This document shows, one piece after another, positions 1-9,966 of a stretch of 64,000 nucleotides of DNA (its first letter is position 1; each line of letters starts with the position of its first letter). The stretch is from Hypericum androsaemum. Taxonomy: Eukaryota > Streptophyta > Magnoliopsida > Malpighiales > Hypericaceae. The stretch lies in NCBI GenBank assembly GCA_963995505.1, contig OZ023198.1, positions 682,001 to 746,000 of the forward strand. The letters are read 5' to 3'. A program made the translations under genes and the position numbers. The notes below the pieces were generated by a model. It ran no database searches, was not told where the DNA came from, and was given only the letters and a program-made list of their open reading frames with translations.

Positions 1-269
1 CGGGAAGCGAGACGAAGAAGCGAAGGCGAAGGGGGGCTGAGGACCCGGCGGCCACCAGAAGTACCCTTGTTAGCCTCTCCCCGAGCCCCATTTGCTCTCT
101 AAGTTTTGTGGCTCTATAAATACCCTTGTTAGCCTCCTAGAATGAGTGTAGGACCCTAGTGAAAGGTTTTGCCAAGAGAGAGAGCCCCCAAAGTGTGTGG
201 GTAGCCAAAAAAGAGAAAAAGAGAGAACCCAAAGTAAGAGTGGGTGCCAAGAGTGTGGCTTTCATTGTA

Positions 270-529
270 TGTGATACCCCGTTAATGATCTATTCTATCT
301 GAAATACTTAAGTGATTTGATTGGTATTATCCATATCAACAAGGTGCACCTTCTTTTCCGGCGCACATCCTGAGAGAACTCCAAGGTTAAACGCGTTTGG
401 CCAGGAGTAGGATCAGGATGGGGGACCTTCTGGGAAGCTTTCCGGGATGCGTGTGAGTGAGGACAAAACATGCTAGAAAAGACTTGTGTTGGTCTGTGGA
501 GACAGTCGGTCAAATCACGTGGTGTTACA
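270..529 (+). mobile_element. Solo LTR of a Cassandra-type TRIM retrotransposon
   Basis: A 260-bp unit starting TGTGATACCCCG and ending GTGTTACA, so its ends are TG...CA with a short inverted repeat. It is flanked by a perfect 5-bp target-site duplication TTGTA at 265-269 and 530-534. It holds a 5S-rRNA-like segment, the hallmark of Cassandra LTRs. No primer-binding site follows the right end and no second LTR is present, so this is a solo LTR left by LTR-LTR recombination. It sits inside another LTR-like sequence, so it is the younger insertion. Confidence 0.87.
342..450 (+). other. 5S-rRNA-like segment with Pol III internal promoter boxes
   Basis: Within the Cassandra LTR, 383-400 resembles the 5S box A (AGGTTAAACGCGTTTGG) and 411-427 resembles box C (GATCAGGATGGGGGACC), at 5S-like spacing. 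Both boxes carry a few differences from plant 5S consensus. This is the conserved 5S homology of Cassandra elements and not a functional 5S gene. Confidence 0.78.
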
Positions 530-762
530 TTGTAAGAGCAAGTGAAGCTCAAGAGTGTGAAGATAATGAAATCTCTCTTGGCTTGGAAGCCCCCGGACGT
601 AGATCGTTGAGATCGAACCGGGTAACCAAATATTGTGTCCCTCCTTGTGCTTTCCTTTGTGTTTTGTGTTTGTGAGCTCGTCCTTTTCGTGGTTATCGTG
701 GTTTGCTCGTGTGGTTGTGTTTGTTGCGTTGCTTGGGTCCACGAAAAAGTGGGTCTTTTCCC

Positions 763-1066
763 CAACATGGAAAATCCATCAACTCATTGTCTTAAGGTTT
801 TGGGTTGAATATGAAGATTCTAACATGGTATCAGAGCGGGTTGATCTCGTGTCCATTGTTGAACTCGCACGATTCTCATTTCTCGCACTTTTGTGAAGTC
901 AAAGCCAGTGCAATCTTCGACCCGAGGTGGGTCTCATTTGAAGGGGCGTATTGAGAATCTCATATCGGTTAAAACACGAGTGGATGGCAAATTTATAAGT
1001 GTGAAAAATTTACCAACCCATCGCCTTAAGGTTTTGGGTTGGATGGGTTGGATATGGAGATTTTAA
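763..1066 (+). mobile_element. TRIM-type miniature LTR retrotransposon, 5' LTR truncated
   Basis: The 3' part of a left LTR (about 763-825) is followed directly by TGGTATCAGAGC at 826-837, the initiator tRNA-Met primer-binding site. About 110 bp of non-coding DNA and a purine tract (TTGAAGGGGCG, near 939-948) follow, then a complete right LTR beginning TATTGAGAATCTCATATCGG at 949 and ending near 1066. The two LTRs share the stretch around CTTAAGGTTTTGGGTTG. There is no coding capacity, as expected for a TRIM. The left LTR lost its 5' half where it meets the preceding LTR-like sequence. Confidence 0.75.
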
Positions 1067-1784
1067 CTGTTATATAATAGAGAAAATACACCACAACAAA
1101 CTGAGAAGATGACGAAACCAAAATGAAAAAAAAATGTCAATGAGAATTTTTCTCGGGCAAGAAATCTTACTATAATAATATAAACCTCATTTTTTGTCCG
1201 ACAACATAAAAATATCTAAACTACCCTTATCTATCTCTCTCCCTCTCTCTCGTTCGTGTTGTGGGATCGATTGTTTCTGTTGGAAAATGCTCATTCTTTC
1301 TTTCCCTTTTTTACTGCCCTTTCTTCTTTTCAGCGCTAGAGCGAGAGATTTGAGGAGGTTTTTGGTTCTGGTGTTGTTTGTCGTGGGTTGAGGTAAAAAC
1401 AAGGGATGAAGAAAAGCTGGGAAGGAGAATGAACCAGGAAAGGAAAGTGGTCATGGTTCACACTTGAACTGTTCGTGGATACTAAAAAATCATTGTGATA
1501 TTTCTTTTTTTTGTTGAGCAGGTTGTTACCATTTTCAGTACTAAAGAACCATTTTCACAAATAGTGTAAAACATATTATTTTTACATGTTTGGGCTACTA
1601 TTGATTGATTTTTGTGTAGTTATATATCAAATTTAAATTCATCAACTTAACAAATATTAGAATATAAAACTACGAAGAATAAAATCAAACGTTTCATCTT
1701 CTAATTGCAAAAAATAACATATCGTAAATATGTTAATCTCCCTTAAAAAATTACATATTTTAGTATATTTAAATATTTTAAAAA
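1067..1784. other. AT-rich intergenic stretch, nothing recognised
   Basis: Holds a CT-rich patch around 1225-1255 and chance ORFs on both strands. I see no gene, repeat border or RNA here. Confidence 0.5.
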
Positions 1785-2975
1785 GAAAAAAGTCCTATCT
1801 AGTACTCTGTAGTTTCACGTTTTCAGAATTAAGGTCATGTGGTTTCAAATTGAGAATTTAGTCCCTTATAGTTTATACACTTTTTCCTGGGCAGGTTCAG
1901 GGTAGCTGCCCGGCCAAATATGCTCGAAACGGTACCTTTTTGTGCCCACATGGCCGACACATGATAAGTGATTGGGTTAAGTCGATGATTACGTGTCGTC
2001 TGGTAAATTACTCTTTCAGTCCCAAATTTATTTATATTTTTTCAAAAATACATTATTTTCCGTCCCTCTCACTCACCTCCATCTTCTCTCTCCTCCATTA
2101 ACAACAAACCCAGAAGAGAATCAAAGACAAGGGCCTTCGATACAGTATATAGCCCATCAATTAAGAGCATGAAAAAGGAACACATATCCAAAACGAACAA
2201 ACCTAAAAGAAGTTAAAAATCAGAAAATAAGGACATTTGGACTTTGGAGTGGCGAGCGTCCTCCGTCTTTTCTTCTAGCCTCTTCGCCTCCCGAAGAAGC
2301 AGCTTCTTCACGGCCCATATGACGAAATCTATGTACAACTGCAATAGGGAGTAGTCTTCGTCATGGTCGTCGAAATCCAGCCTCCGCTGCGCCGTGGAAA
2401 TATCCATCGCGAGGGTTAGAAACGATCAACGAGAGTCTGTCGAGAATCGGAAATCTTCCGGTGATTTCCGGTTCAAAAAACCCCTAAACCATCGATTCGC
2501 GCCGTTCCTCTGGATGGGGATCTCCCCCGAGGGCTGGGTGGTGTGCTACTAGATCCCGACGGTGATGCCGCCTCCGGAGACCAGCTGGTGTTCTCCGATG
2601 CGGGTTTCGAACTCGATCTGGTCCCGGAGCTCGGGGATTTGAGAAAGTGGGTTAGGGATGGCAACTTGGGTTACGGATGAAGGAGAGAAGGAAAATGGGA
2701 AGAGGTTAGGGATGAAGGAGTTTTTGAAAAAATATTAATATAATAGGGATTGTTTTGATATTTTCCAAAAAAAAATCCACGAGGATGGATTGGGTATAGC
2801 TGGCGTGACACAAGGACAGAGTCTATGACATGGCAATCCAAATAGCCCGCGCAGCTGCCCTGGACCTGCCCGGGAAAAAAGTGTGTAAACCACAGGGAAT
2901 TAAATTCTCAATTTAAAACCACACGACCTTAATTCTGATAACGTAAAATTATAGAGTACTAAATGAGACTTTTCC
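1785..2975. mobile_element. Non-autonomous element with about 140-bp terminal inverted repeats
   Basis: The left arm (about 1785-1920) and right arm (about 2835-2975) are imperfect reverse complements. Both carry AATTAAGGTC, GTGGTTT, AATTGAGAATTTA, and a GGGCAGGT...CAGGG...AGCTGCC block. The interior is more GC-rich and exon-like than the arms. Related sequence occurs at 40.14 kb and 41.12 kb, so this is a dispersed family. I could not fix a target-site duplication. Length and the long TIRs suggest a MULE-type non-autonomous element (inference). Confidence 0.7.
2213..2407 (-). CDS. Small unassigned ORF inside the TIR element (64 aa)
   Basis: A 64-codon frame with an acidic N-terminal half (DFDDHDED) followed by a Lys/Arg/Glu-rich helix-like stretch (REAKRLEEKTED). 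It lies in the GC-richer core of the inverted-repeat element. Composition looks more like real coding sequence than the surrounding DNA, so it could be a captured gene fragment, as in Pack-MULEs. I do not recognise the family and it may equally be chance. Confidence 0.25.
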   Translation of the reverse strand: MDISTAQRRLDFDDHDEDYSLLQLYIDFVIWAVKKLLLREAKRLEEKTEDARHSKVQMSLFSDF

Positions 2976-3004
2976 CTCTAAAATATAAAAAAAGTCTGGT
3001 CCGG

Positions 3005-3440
3005 CCGGCGGTGTGGCCCCAAACCCCGACCCCGTACCTCGACCTCTGGAGCCCGGACCTCGACCTCTGAACCCTGGACCCTGCTCTCGACCTCGGACCC
3101 TGGATCCTCGGACCTCTGGATCCCGAACTCCTAGACTCTGGACTCCCGGACCTCCGCACCCCGGACCCTGGATCCCCGACCCCGGACCCCAACCCTCTAC
3201 CCACGGACTCTGGACCTCGAATCCCTAGATCCCGAACCCCAAACTCCCGTACCCCGCAACCTGACCCTGACCATCTGAACCCTCGAACCAGGACCCCTGA
3301 CCATTTTGATCCTGGACCCCAAACCCCGCCCCGACCCCCGAATCTCAGACCTATGATCCCGGACCCCAACCCCAGACCCCAACCCCCGGACCCCGACCTT
3401 CGAACTTTCGTACCCCCGGATCCCCGAATCCCCCGATCTC
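3005..3440. repeat. Degenerate 7-8 bp array resembling CCCTAAA telomere repeats
   Basis: About 430 bp made almost entirely of CCCTGGA, CCCCGAA, CCCCGGA, CCTCGAC and similar heptamers and octamers. These are one or two changes away from the plant telomere unit CCCTAAA, and a few units (CCCAAAC, CCCTAGA) are closer still. No perfect runs remain. The long open frames on both strands come from the lack of stop codons in this repeat and are not genes. Confidence 0.72.
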
Positions 3441-4860
3441 CCATATATATTTTGATGGTTTTTAAACAAAATGGCAATCGCATCGCGCGTGCGTCTTTAC
3501 TAGTCACAATAAAAGAAAGTTGGTTTTTATCTACAACTATCTGTTGTTGTAATTTAAACAAGAGGTTTCAGATTCGAGTCCTTACAAATGTAGCAGTGTT
3601 GAATAGAGAGAGCTTTATAAAATTTCAAAAATCTAGCCCAACTTAAATGTGGATTAATCGACTCAATGATTATTTGGATAAAATGTAATATAAACAAAAA
3701 AAAGTGACTTTTCTTGTGGTTGCTCGAACGCGTAATCCAGATGATAATTATCATGCTTTAAGTAAAATTATCGAGGAATAAAAATGTATTAAAAAAACTC
3801 ATCTCTGATTTATTTATTTGTTTTAATTGGAATCTAAATCCAGTTAAAAACCCAATTCCAAACGGGGTAAAGTAGAAGAATATGTATGTTATAAGGGAAA
3901 AAACCTTAAAAGAGCAAGCCTCAAACTAAACTAAACTAATGATCGAAAACTAAACTCTACTTTTTCACTTTCTTTTTTTAAAAGCCAATCCATATTCCAT
4001 AGCAGCCAGCATTCTCACCATTTCCAAGTTACGTTAACATTGAAAAGGATTGAAAAAGAGAGCTTTCTCCAGTGAAGACAAGACAACCGCTGGTCCATAA
4101 TGTTTCACCTCTCTTTTCTAAAAAAAATACCTTAGTATAATATTATTATAGTAGTTAATTTAGATAGTCATTATACAATAGAATTCTAAGCTCGAAAGGA
4201 GGATATCGCACCAAAATGAATTCAACCTGTTCCAAAAGAGACCTAGTTGCGATCCAATACGGACAAGGCAAACGTTGGTCCACAATGTTTCGCTTCAAAC
4301 AATGCGTATGGCGCCTCTCTCTCTCTCTCTCTCTCTGGTAGACATTGTTTTATGTAATGATTTATAAACAAACACCTTAGGGATAGTGTCGAAAAAAGAG
4401 AGTCGAGGTCTACCTTTATATGATATGGTTTAGTATTTTTACATATCATTATTTTGTGATCTACTAACTTTATCGGTATGATATATTGTTTCTCCCGATC
4501 TGAACATCGTCGATCTTCTCCCGGTCCAATTTTGAATCCGAATATTATAGATTCGTTTTTTATTTTTCCTAAAATTAGTGAATGACGTGGCAGAAACACA
4601 CTAATATATCATTATATAAAGATAAAATTTAATAATATTACATGACACAAAGTTGTTGAAATAACTGAGGTTAGTGATATGCCTTGGTTGTTTACGTGAT
4701 CATAGAATTAAAAAACACGATGTAATATTTTAAATGAAAATTTTTTGTCAAGAATTTAGGCGAGTTGATCTAAACCTCGAAATTTTTAGTAAACGAGGTA
4801 TGATCCGTTGTGGGGTTGTTGAAACGTGTAATTTAATATTAGCGACGCCATAATCTAAAC
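3441..4860. other. AT-rich intergenic region upstream of the borate transporter
   Basis: No gene or transposon border is visible. It contains a CT microsatellite (about 4315-4336) and otherwise ordinary AT-rich DNA. The distal promoter of the borate transporter probably lies in its last part, but I cannot define elements. Confidence 0.5.
4315..4336. repeat. (CT)n microsatellite
   Basis: Uninterrupted CT dinucleotide run of about 22 bp, read directly. Confidence 0.9.
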
Positions 4861-4907
4861 CCTCACCGGAAAACACGCACTATTTAATCTGAGTCACCAC
4901 ACACTAC

Positions 4908-5860
4908 ATGGCCTCAACTCCTTCACGCGAAAATCCTCTCCCCCTGCTGCTTGCACAATCTGTATGCATTACTTCTCTCTCTAGAGCCCCCCACACTATT
5001 CCTGCTCGTTCCTCTCTCTTCTCTCCAGCTCATTTGCCCCCATTTCCACTCTCCTTGAGTCCCTTTTTATCTCTCTGTTTTTTTTTGTCTGTTTGTCTTA
5101 AAGGGTCTGTTTTCCTGTAATGTGATTCTAGTTTCACTGTCTCTTTCTGCTGTTTGTTCAATGCCCGTTTGCTCAAAGTTGTAAAGAATCAGTCTTGTTG
5201 GGATTTCTTTCTTACCCATGCCATGGATACTCGTTAGTCCATTGGTCGCTCGGTCCAAAGTCTTTCTCTGTTTTCTTTGATGCCCATTTGCTCTAAAGAG
5301 CTTTAAGGTGTTGGGAATGTCAAATACAAAGATGGGTTCTCGCTAGTTTTGTTGTTCCTGGTCGGTTGAGGTTAATTTGGTGAAAAAATTGCTGCTTCAA
5401 CATTTTTGAACATGTAAGGCTCCTCCTGGTTGAGATGATAATGAAGGTTTTCTTGGTAAAAACTTGTGTTAGTGGACTGAATTTCTTTCAAGTGTAACGC
5501 TAGATATATGGAGTTAAAATCAATTCTTTCCGTTGGTTTTGACTATTCCTTTTGACCCTGTTAGTAATTAATTAATTTACACACCCTTTTTTCTTTTTCC
5601 TCCTTTTGTTGATTCTTAGGAAAATATATTCAACATTCTTTTTGTAATCATGACTCTCTGCATTCCTCTGCATCTCTTGGTGTTCTTTGCTGCTAGCCGT
5701 TAACCATGCCAGTCTAGTAGTCAAGTTGGTCTCTCGAGCGGTTCGAGTCTGGACTGGAGCTGTGTCTTGATTTTCATATTGGTCGGTTTTGAGTCGGGTA
5801 GGAAGCTAAAAGATATATCCATCATCACCATAAGTTCACCAAAAAAAATTTCAATTTACG
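4908..5860 (+). promoter_or_regulatory. Leader region of the borate transporter with upstream AUGs and AUG-stop elements
   Basis: The 950 bp before the BOR1 start are CT-rich and leader-like. They contain a 70-codon upstream frame (4908-5120) whose TAA overlaps an ATGTGA (5120-5125), a five-codon ORF at about 5223-5237, and an ATGTAA at 5412-5417. BOR1 and NIP5;1 of Arabidopsis are known to be controlled by upstream ORFs, and in NIP5;1 by AUGUAA, in response to boron. Which of these lie in the mature mRNA is unknown because the leader may contain an intron. Confidence 0.45.
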
Positions 5861-8800
5861 ATGGAGGAAACATTCGTTCCTTTCCGAGGAATAAGAAACG
5901 ATCTCAAGGGTAGGCTCCTCTGCTACAAGCAAGACTGGACCGGTGGTGTCCGAGCTGGTATCAGGTTCGAGGATTATTGTGTTTACGACTCTTATTACAA
6001 CGTCTGGCTTAACTGTCTTCATTATAAAGATGTAGCTGTTTTTATGCTATGGACAATGTAAAGATATGCAGATAATCCTGTTTGTGTTGCCTTAGGATCC
6101 TTGCTCCAACAACATATATATTCTTTGCCTCGGCAATTCCAGTCATATCTTTCGGGGAGCAGCTAGAAAGGACTACGGGTAATAAGGCTATTTCCGAAGT
6201 TGTTGTGTTGGTTCTTTCATTGTAAATCATCTACTTAAGATAGTAAGGTTATTGATTCTCTGTGCCGTGATTGCAGATGGGACTTTGACTGCTGTGCAAA
6301 CTCTAGCATCGACAGCACTTTGCGGTGTCATCCATTCTATTGTCGGAGGTCAGCCCCTTTTGATTCTGGGGGTTGCGGAGCCGACAGTGTTGATGTATAT
6401 ATTTATGTTCAACTTTGTCAAGGGCAGAAAAGATTTGGCGCAAAATCTTTTCTTGGCTTGGACAGGATGGTATTGCTTTAACAATATTGCTAGTATTTTA
6501 TGCGTAAAGTGGCTCATCATCAAATTCGAGTTTTTTTTTACACTTCCATGGGATTGCAGGGTGTGTCTCTGGACAGGCCTTTTACTCTTCTTGCTAGCAA
6601 TATTGGGTGCATGCTCCATAATCAACAGATTTACGCGCATTGCCGGTGAAATGTTCGGCCTTCTTATAGCGATGCTTTTTATGCAGCAGGCTATAAGGGT
6701 TCGTACTCTTTCTCCACTCTTTCGTTCAATGGATTCATTATTGTTCTGGTTATAAAGAATGAAATTGTGTTAATCATCAAAATAATTATTATATCCGACG
6801 CATTAGTAAGTAGTACTAACTCATTTGAAGAATGCAGTATTGCTCACAGTCGACTAATTTCTTTCCCGAAGAATGATGCACCATGAGTTTGATCTTATAG
6901 GGGGTTGTTGAGGAATTTGGCATACCACAGAGAGAAAATCCTGATCAAGCTGCACTACAACCTGCTTGGCGATTTGGCAATGGAATGTTTGCACTGGTTT
7001 TATCCTTTGGCTTGCTTCTCACAGCGTTAAAAAGCCGCAAAGCCAGGTCATGGCGCTATGGCACAGGTATTACATATACTGTGAAACTATACAAATTTGA
7101 AGAGAACTACATATGCACAAACTTTTGCGCAATTATTTGACTAGAAGTACTTGGTTGTGTTTGGTTGTCTCTGTTTACAAACCAGCGAGTTGGTTTCGTG
7201 TGGTCGTCTAACTTTTGAAAACGAAGTCTTGATCCTTTTTCTTGTATATCTATAACCCCTGATTCCATTCCCCGAAGGTTGGTTGCGAGGATTCATTGCA
7301 GACTATGGAGTTCCTCTTATGGTGCTTGTGTGGACAGCAATTTCTTACTCTCCTGTAGCCAGTGTTCCAAAGGGGATTCCTAGGAGGCTTTTTAGCCCAA
7401 ACCCATGGTCTGCTGGTGCCTACACTAATTGGACCGTAATCAAGGTGAACGTCGGATCACAATAACGTTTTATACGTCATTTCTAATGGAGCAATATAGC
7501 ATCTCATTTCCGAGCTATTCGAATATGAAAGATAGCATACCACTCATGGCAAGTTTTTATGCAGGAAATGGTGAATGTACCGCCTCTGTACATAGTCGGA
7601 GCTTTCATCCCCGCCACCATGATTGCTGTGCTTTACTATTTTGATCACAGCGTCGCATCTCAACTCGCGCAACAGAAGGAGTTCAATTTGAAGAAACCTA
7701 CTTCGTATCATTACGATCTCCTTCTTTTGGGATTTCTGGTTAGCTTCTTCGTTGTTTTCCGTCATGCTTTTGATGTTTTTAGAATCTTCGAATTGGCAAG
7801 CAGTTATATTGGTCATGAAGCAGATATCTGGTTAATGTACTGGCTAGGTTATTTTGTGCGGGCTGATCGGAATTCCTCCGTCAAATGGCGTAATTCCCCA
7901 GTCTCCAATGCACACTAAAAGCTTGGCTACCCTGAAACATCAGGTAAGAATCTACAATGAGTATCTTAGCATCAAATTCTGCTTTATCATAAGAATCTCA
8001 CGTTCATGTTTTTCGACATTTTGGTGCTTGATCAGCTTTTAAGGAATAAGCTTGTATCTACAGCCCGAAAGAGTATCAGCAAAAACGCGAACCTGGCTCA
8101 GTTATACCGAAACATGCAGGAAGCTTACAATGGAATGCAAACACCATTAGTCTACCAAATGCCACCAGCCCTGGTATCTTAGCCCACACATGACAGTTCA
8201 ACTTTCGGAGTATATCCGTTTTCGTTTCCCTTTTCGACCTTAACTTTTCCTCCACCAGGGACTGAAGGAGCTGAAAGAATCCACCGTCCAACTTGCCTCG
8301 AGCACTGGCTATATTGACGCTCCTATCGACGAGACAGTTTTTGATGTTGACAAGGATGTAGATGATCTTTTGCCAGTTGAAGTCAAAGAACAGCGACTAA
8401 GCAATCTGCTTCAGGCGGTGATGGTCGGAGGATGTGTTGCTGCTATGCCACTTCTGAAAAAGATCCCAACTTCAGTTCTTTGGGGTTATTTTGCCTTCAT
8501 GGCAATAGAAAACTTGCCAGGAAACCAATTTTGGGAGAGGATCTTGCTGCTTTTTACTGCTCCAAGTCGAAGATACAAGTAAGCCAATAATTTCACTCGG
8601 GTCGGATTCTGCTTAGTTGAAGCTTTCTAGTTCTCTATTTTTCGACAGATACTTCAATCCGTGTCACGTTTCTCCTTCTTAGTATCTTTACTATGTGGCT
8701 AACTCCACAATGTACTACTTACTGCGTAGGGTGTTGGAGGAGTATCATGCAACATTTGTCGAGACGGTTCCTTTCCGAACCATCGCTTTCTTCACTTTAT

Positions 8801-9384
8801 TCCAGGCAGCATACTTGCTTGTATGCTTCGGTATAACATGGATCCCAATAGCTGGCGTGCTCTTCCCGCTGTTGATCATGCTTCTAGTCCCCGTACGACA
8901 GTACGCACTTCCTAAGTTCTTCAAAGGAGCCCATCTTCAAGACTTGGATGCTGCAGAATACGAGGAAGCTCCTGCTATGCCTTACAACATGACATTCGAA
9001 GTAAGTAGCAAAGAATCTTTGGTCCAGGTTAATGACTTCATCGAATGATTTTAGTTCTAAGTATGATCTTCTCGTATCTCGTAGGATCAGGCTCTTCAAG
9101 CCAGAACAACTAGTAGTGAAATTCTCGACCAGATTATCACGCGAAGCCGTGGTGAGATCCGCTGCAGCCAAAGCCCGAAAGTCACGAGCTCTACTCCAGA
9201 TTCATTAGATGAAATAAAACCTTCTTTCAGCCCGCGCCTGTCACAGCGGATTTACAGTCCAAGAATGAGGGAACCTAGGGAAGGTAACAGTCCAGCATTT
9301 ACTGCCAGGGGACCTGAAGTAAAGCGGACTCCCAGTCCCGGGCCCTCGACGCTTGGTCAAAACCGCGGTTCAGCTTCAAGCTAA
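5861..9384 (+). CDS. BOR1: BOR1-type borate efflux transporter (12 exons, 716 aa)
   Basis: Plasma-membrane borate exporter of the SLC4-like family, loading boron into the xylem. Exons: 5861-5964, 6096-6178, 6277-6469, 6560-6698, 6901-7066, 7278-7444, 7565-7738, 7848-7943, 8036-8173, 8259-8578, 8730-9000, 9085-9384 (2151 nt). The start [19 protein letters not shown] is the family start. Hallmarks are [46 protein letters not shown] and [11 protein letters not shown]. In the loop, Tyr398 and Tyr405 match the AtBOR1 sorting tyrosines, while the AtBOR1 Tyr373 position is His here. Lys592 (FFKGAH) probably corresponds to the ubiquitinated Lys590 of AtBOR1. The long Ser/Pro-rich tail (EILDQ, TRSRGE, SPKVTSS) is typical of the BOR1/BOR2 clade and argues against BOR4. 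No frameshift; looks functional. Confidence 0.93.
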
Positions 9385-9587
9385 GTGTTGTCAGTTCTAC
9401 GTGCTCGAGAGGTCGCTAAGTATATCTAACTAGGTGTATTGTAGGTGTAGTTTCTTCTGGTTCTATCCATGTCTCTTATTTAGTCTGGGCAGAGGACTCA
9501 CTGAAAATAACATTAATGACACGTCAAATTATCTATTATTTTCATCATTCCTTTCCCTAATATTCCCTGATCTACTCTCCTATACCC

Positions 9588-9619
9588 GTCTTTCTGTAGT
9601 GTCAGCACTACAGAAAGAC
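9588..9619. repeat. Perfect 14-bp inverted repeat with 4-base loop
   Basis: GTCTTTCTGTAGTG at 9588-9601 is the exact reverse complement of 9606-9619, with TCAG as loop. It lies about 200 bp past the BOR1 stop, probably in or just after its 3' UTR. It could be an RNA hairpin or the remnant of a small inverted-repeat element. Confidence 0.8.
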
Positions 9620-9719
9620 TAGAGAGTGATCACCAACTAGGATGGAGCACTCTTAACTAGGATAGACTTGGTCAGAAGCCGCATCACCTGAGCAGCTCGT
9701 CATCTTTAAGAATCAATTA

Positions 9720-9966
9720 TTTCCAAATAAACTTCTCTTTTGACAACACTGAATCTCCATATCCAAGGGTCACACTGTCTCTCGTGCTTTTTAGTGGGAT
9801 CGTGTGAGCACAATGAACCATAAGTCTCGTTAGAACAATGAACTCTAATATCATGTTATAATTTTTATATCTTATGCATAAACTTAAGACAATAAGTAGA
9901 TGAATTTTTCATATTTATAATTCAGTTCAACATACCTGTAACATCCGACGTGAGATTCTGTCCGAC
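9720..9966 (-). mobile_element. Decayed TRIM remnant in reverse orientation
   Basis: On the minus strand, 9842-9860 reads AACATGATATTAGAGTTC, a mutated form of the tRNA-Met primer site AACATGGTATCAGAG. Minus-strand sequence upstream of it (9966 down to 9860) resembles the TRIM LTR at 949-1066, including AGAATCTCACGTCGGA, TGAAAAATT and GTCTTAAG. Near 9750, GAATCTCCATATCCAA matches the reverse complement of the same LTR's end. It is therefore an older, inverted relative of the element at 763-1066, with borders blurred. Confidence 0.55.

Larger units (their letters stand above)
1..762 (+). mobile_element. LTR-like retrotransposon sequence, 5' end outside window
   Basis: Non-coding stretch with LTR-like features: a TATA-type motif near 113-121, purine-rich leader sequence, and an end reading CCCCAACA followed by TGG near 757-766, the usual junction of a copia-type LTR with a tRNA-Met primer site. 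It is interrupted by a Cassandra LTR (270-529). I see no real ORF; the open frames here are chance. Superfamily assignment is an inference from the borders only, and the 5' end lies outside the window. Confidence 0.4.

Noticed and set aside
342..450. Functional 5S rRNA gene
   Set aside because: Sequence differs from plant 5S at several places and lies inside an LTR with a target duplication; it is the Cassandra 5S homology.
295..768. 157-codon minus-strand ORF
   Set aside because: It spans the Cassandra LTR and the surrounding LTR-like sequence and has no domain; chance frame in non-coding repeat.
2959..3646. Long overlapping ORFs rich in Pro, Arg, Gly and Ser on both strands
   Set aside because: Produced by the stop-poor telomere-like repeat; the protein pattern simply follows the heptamer.
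4908..5120. 70-codon ORF MASTPSRENPLP as a separate gene
   Set aside because: Low-complexity Ser/Pro/Leu composition from a CT-rich leader and directly upstream of BOR1; treated as a uORF candidate.
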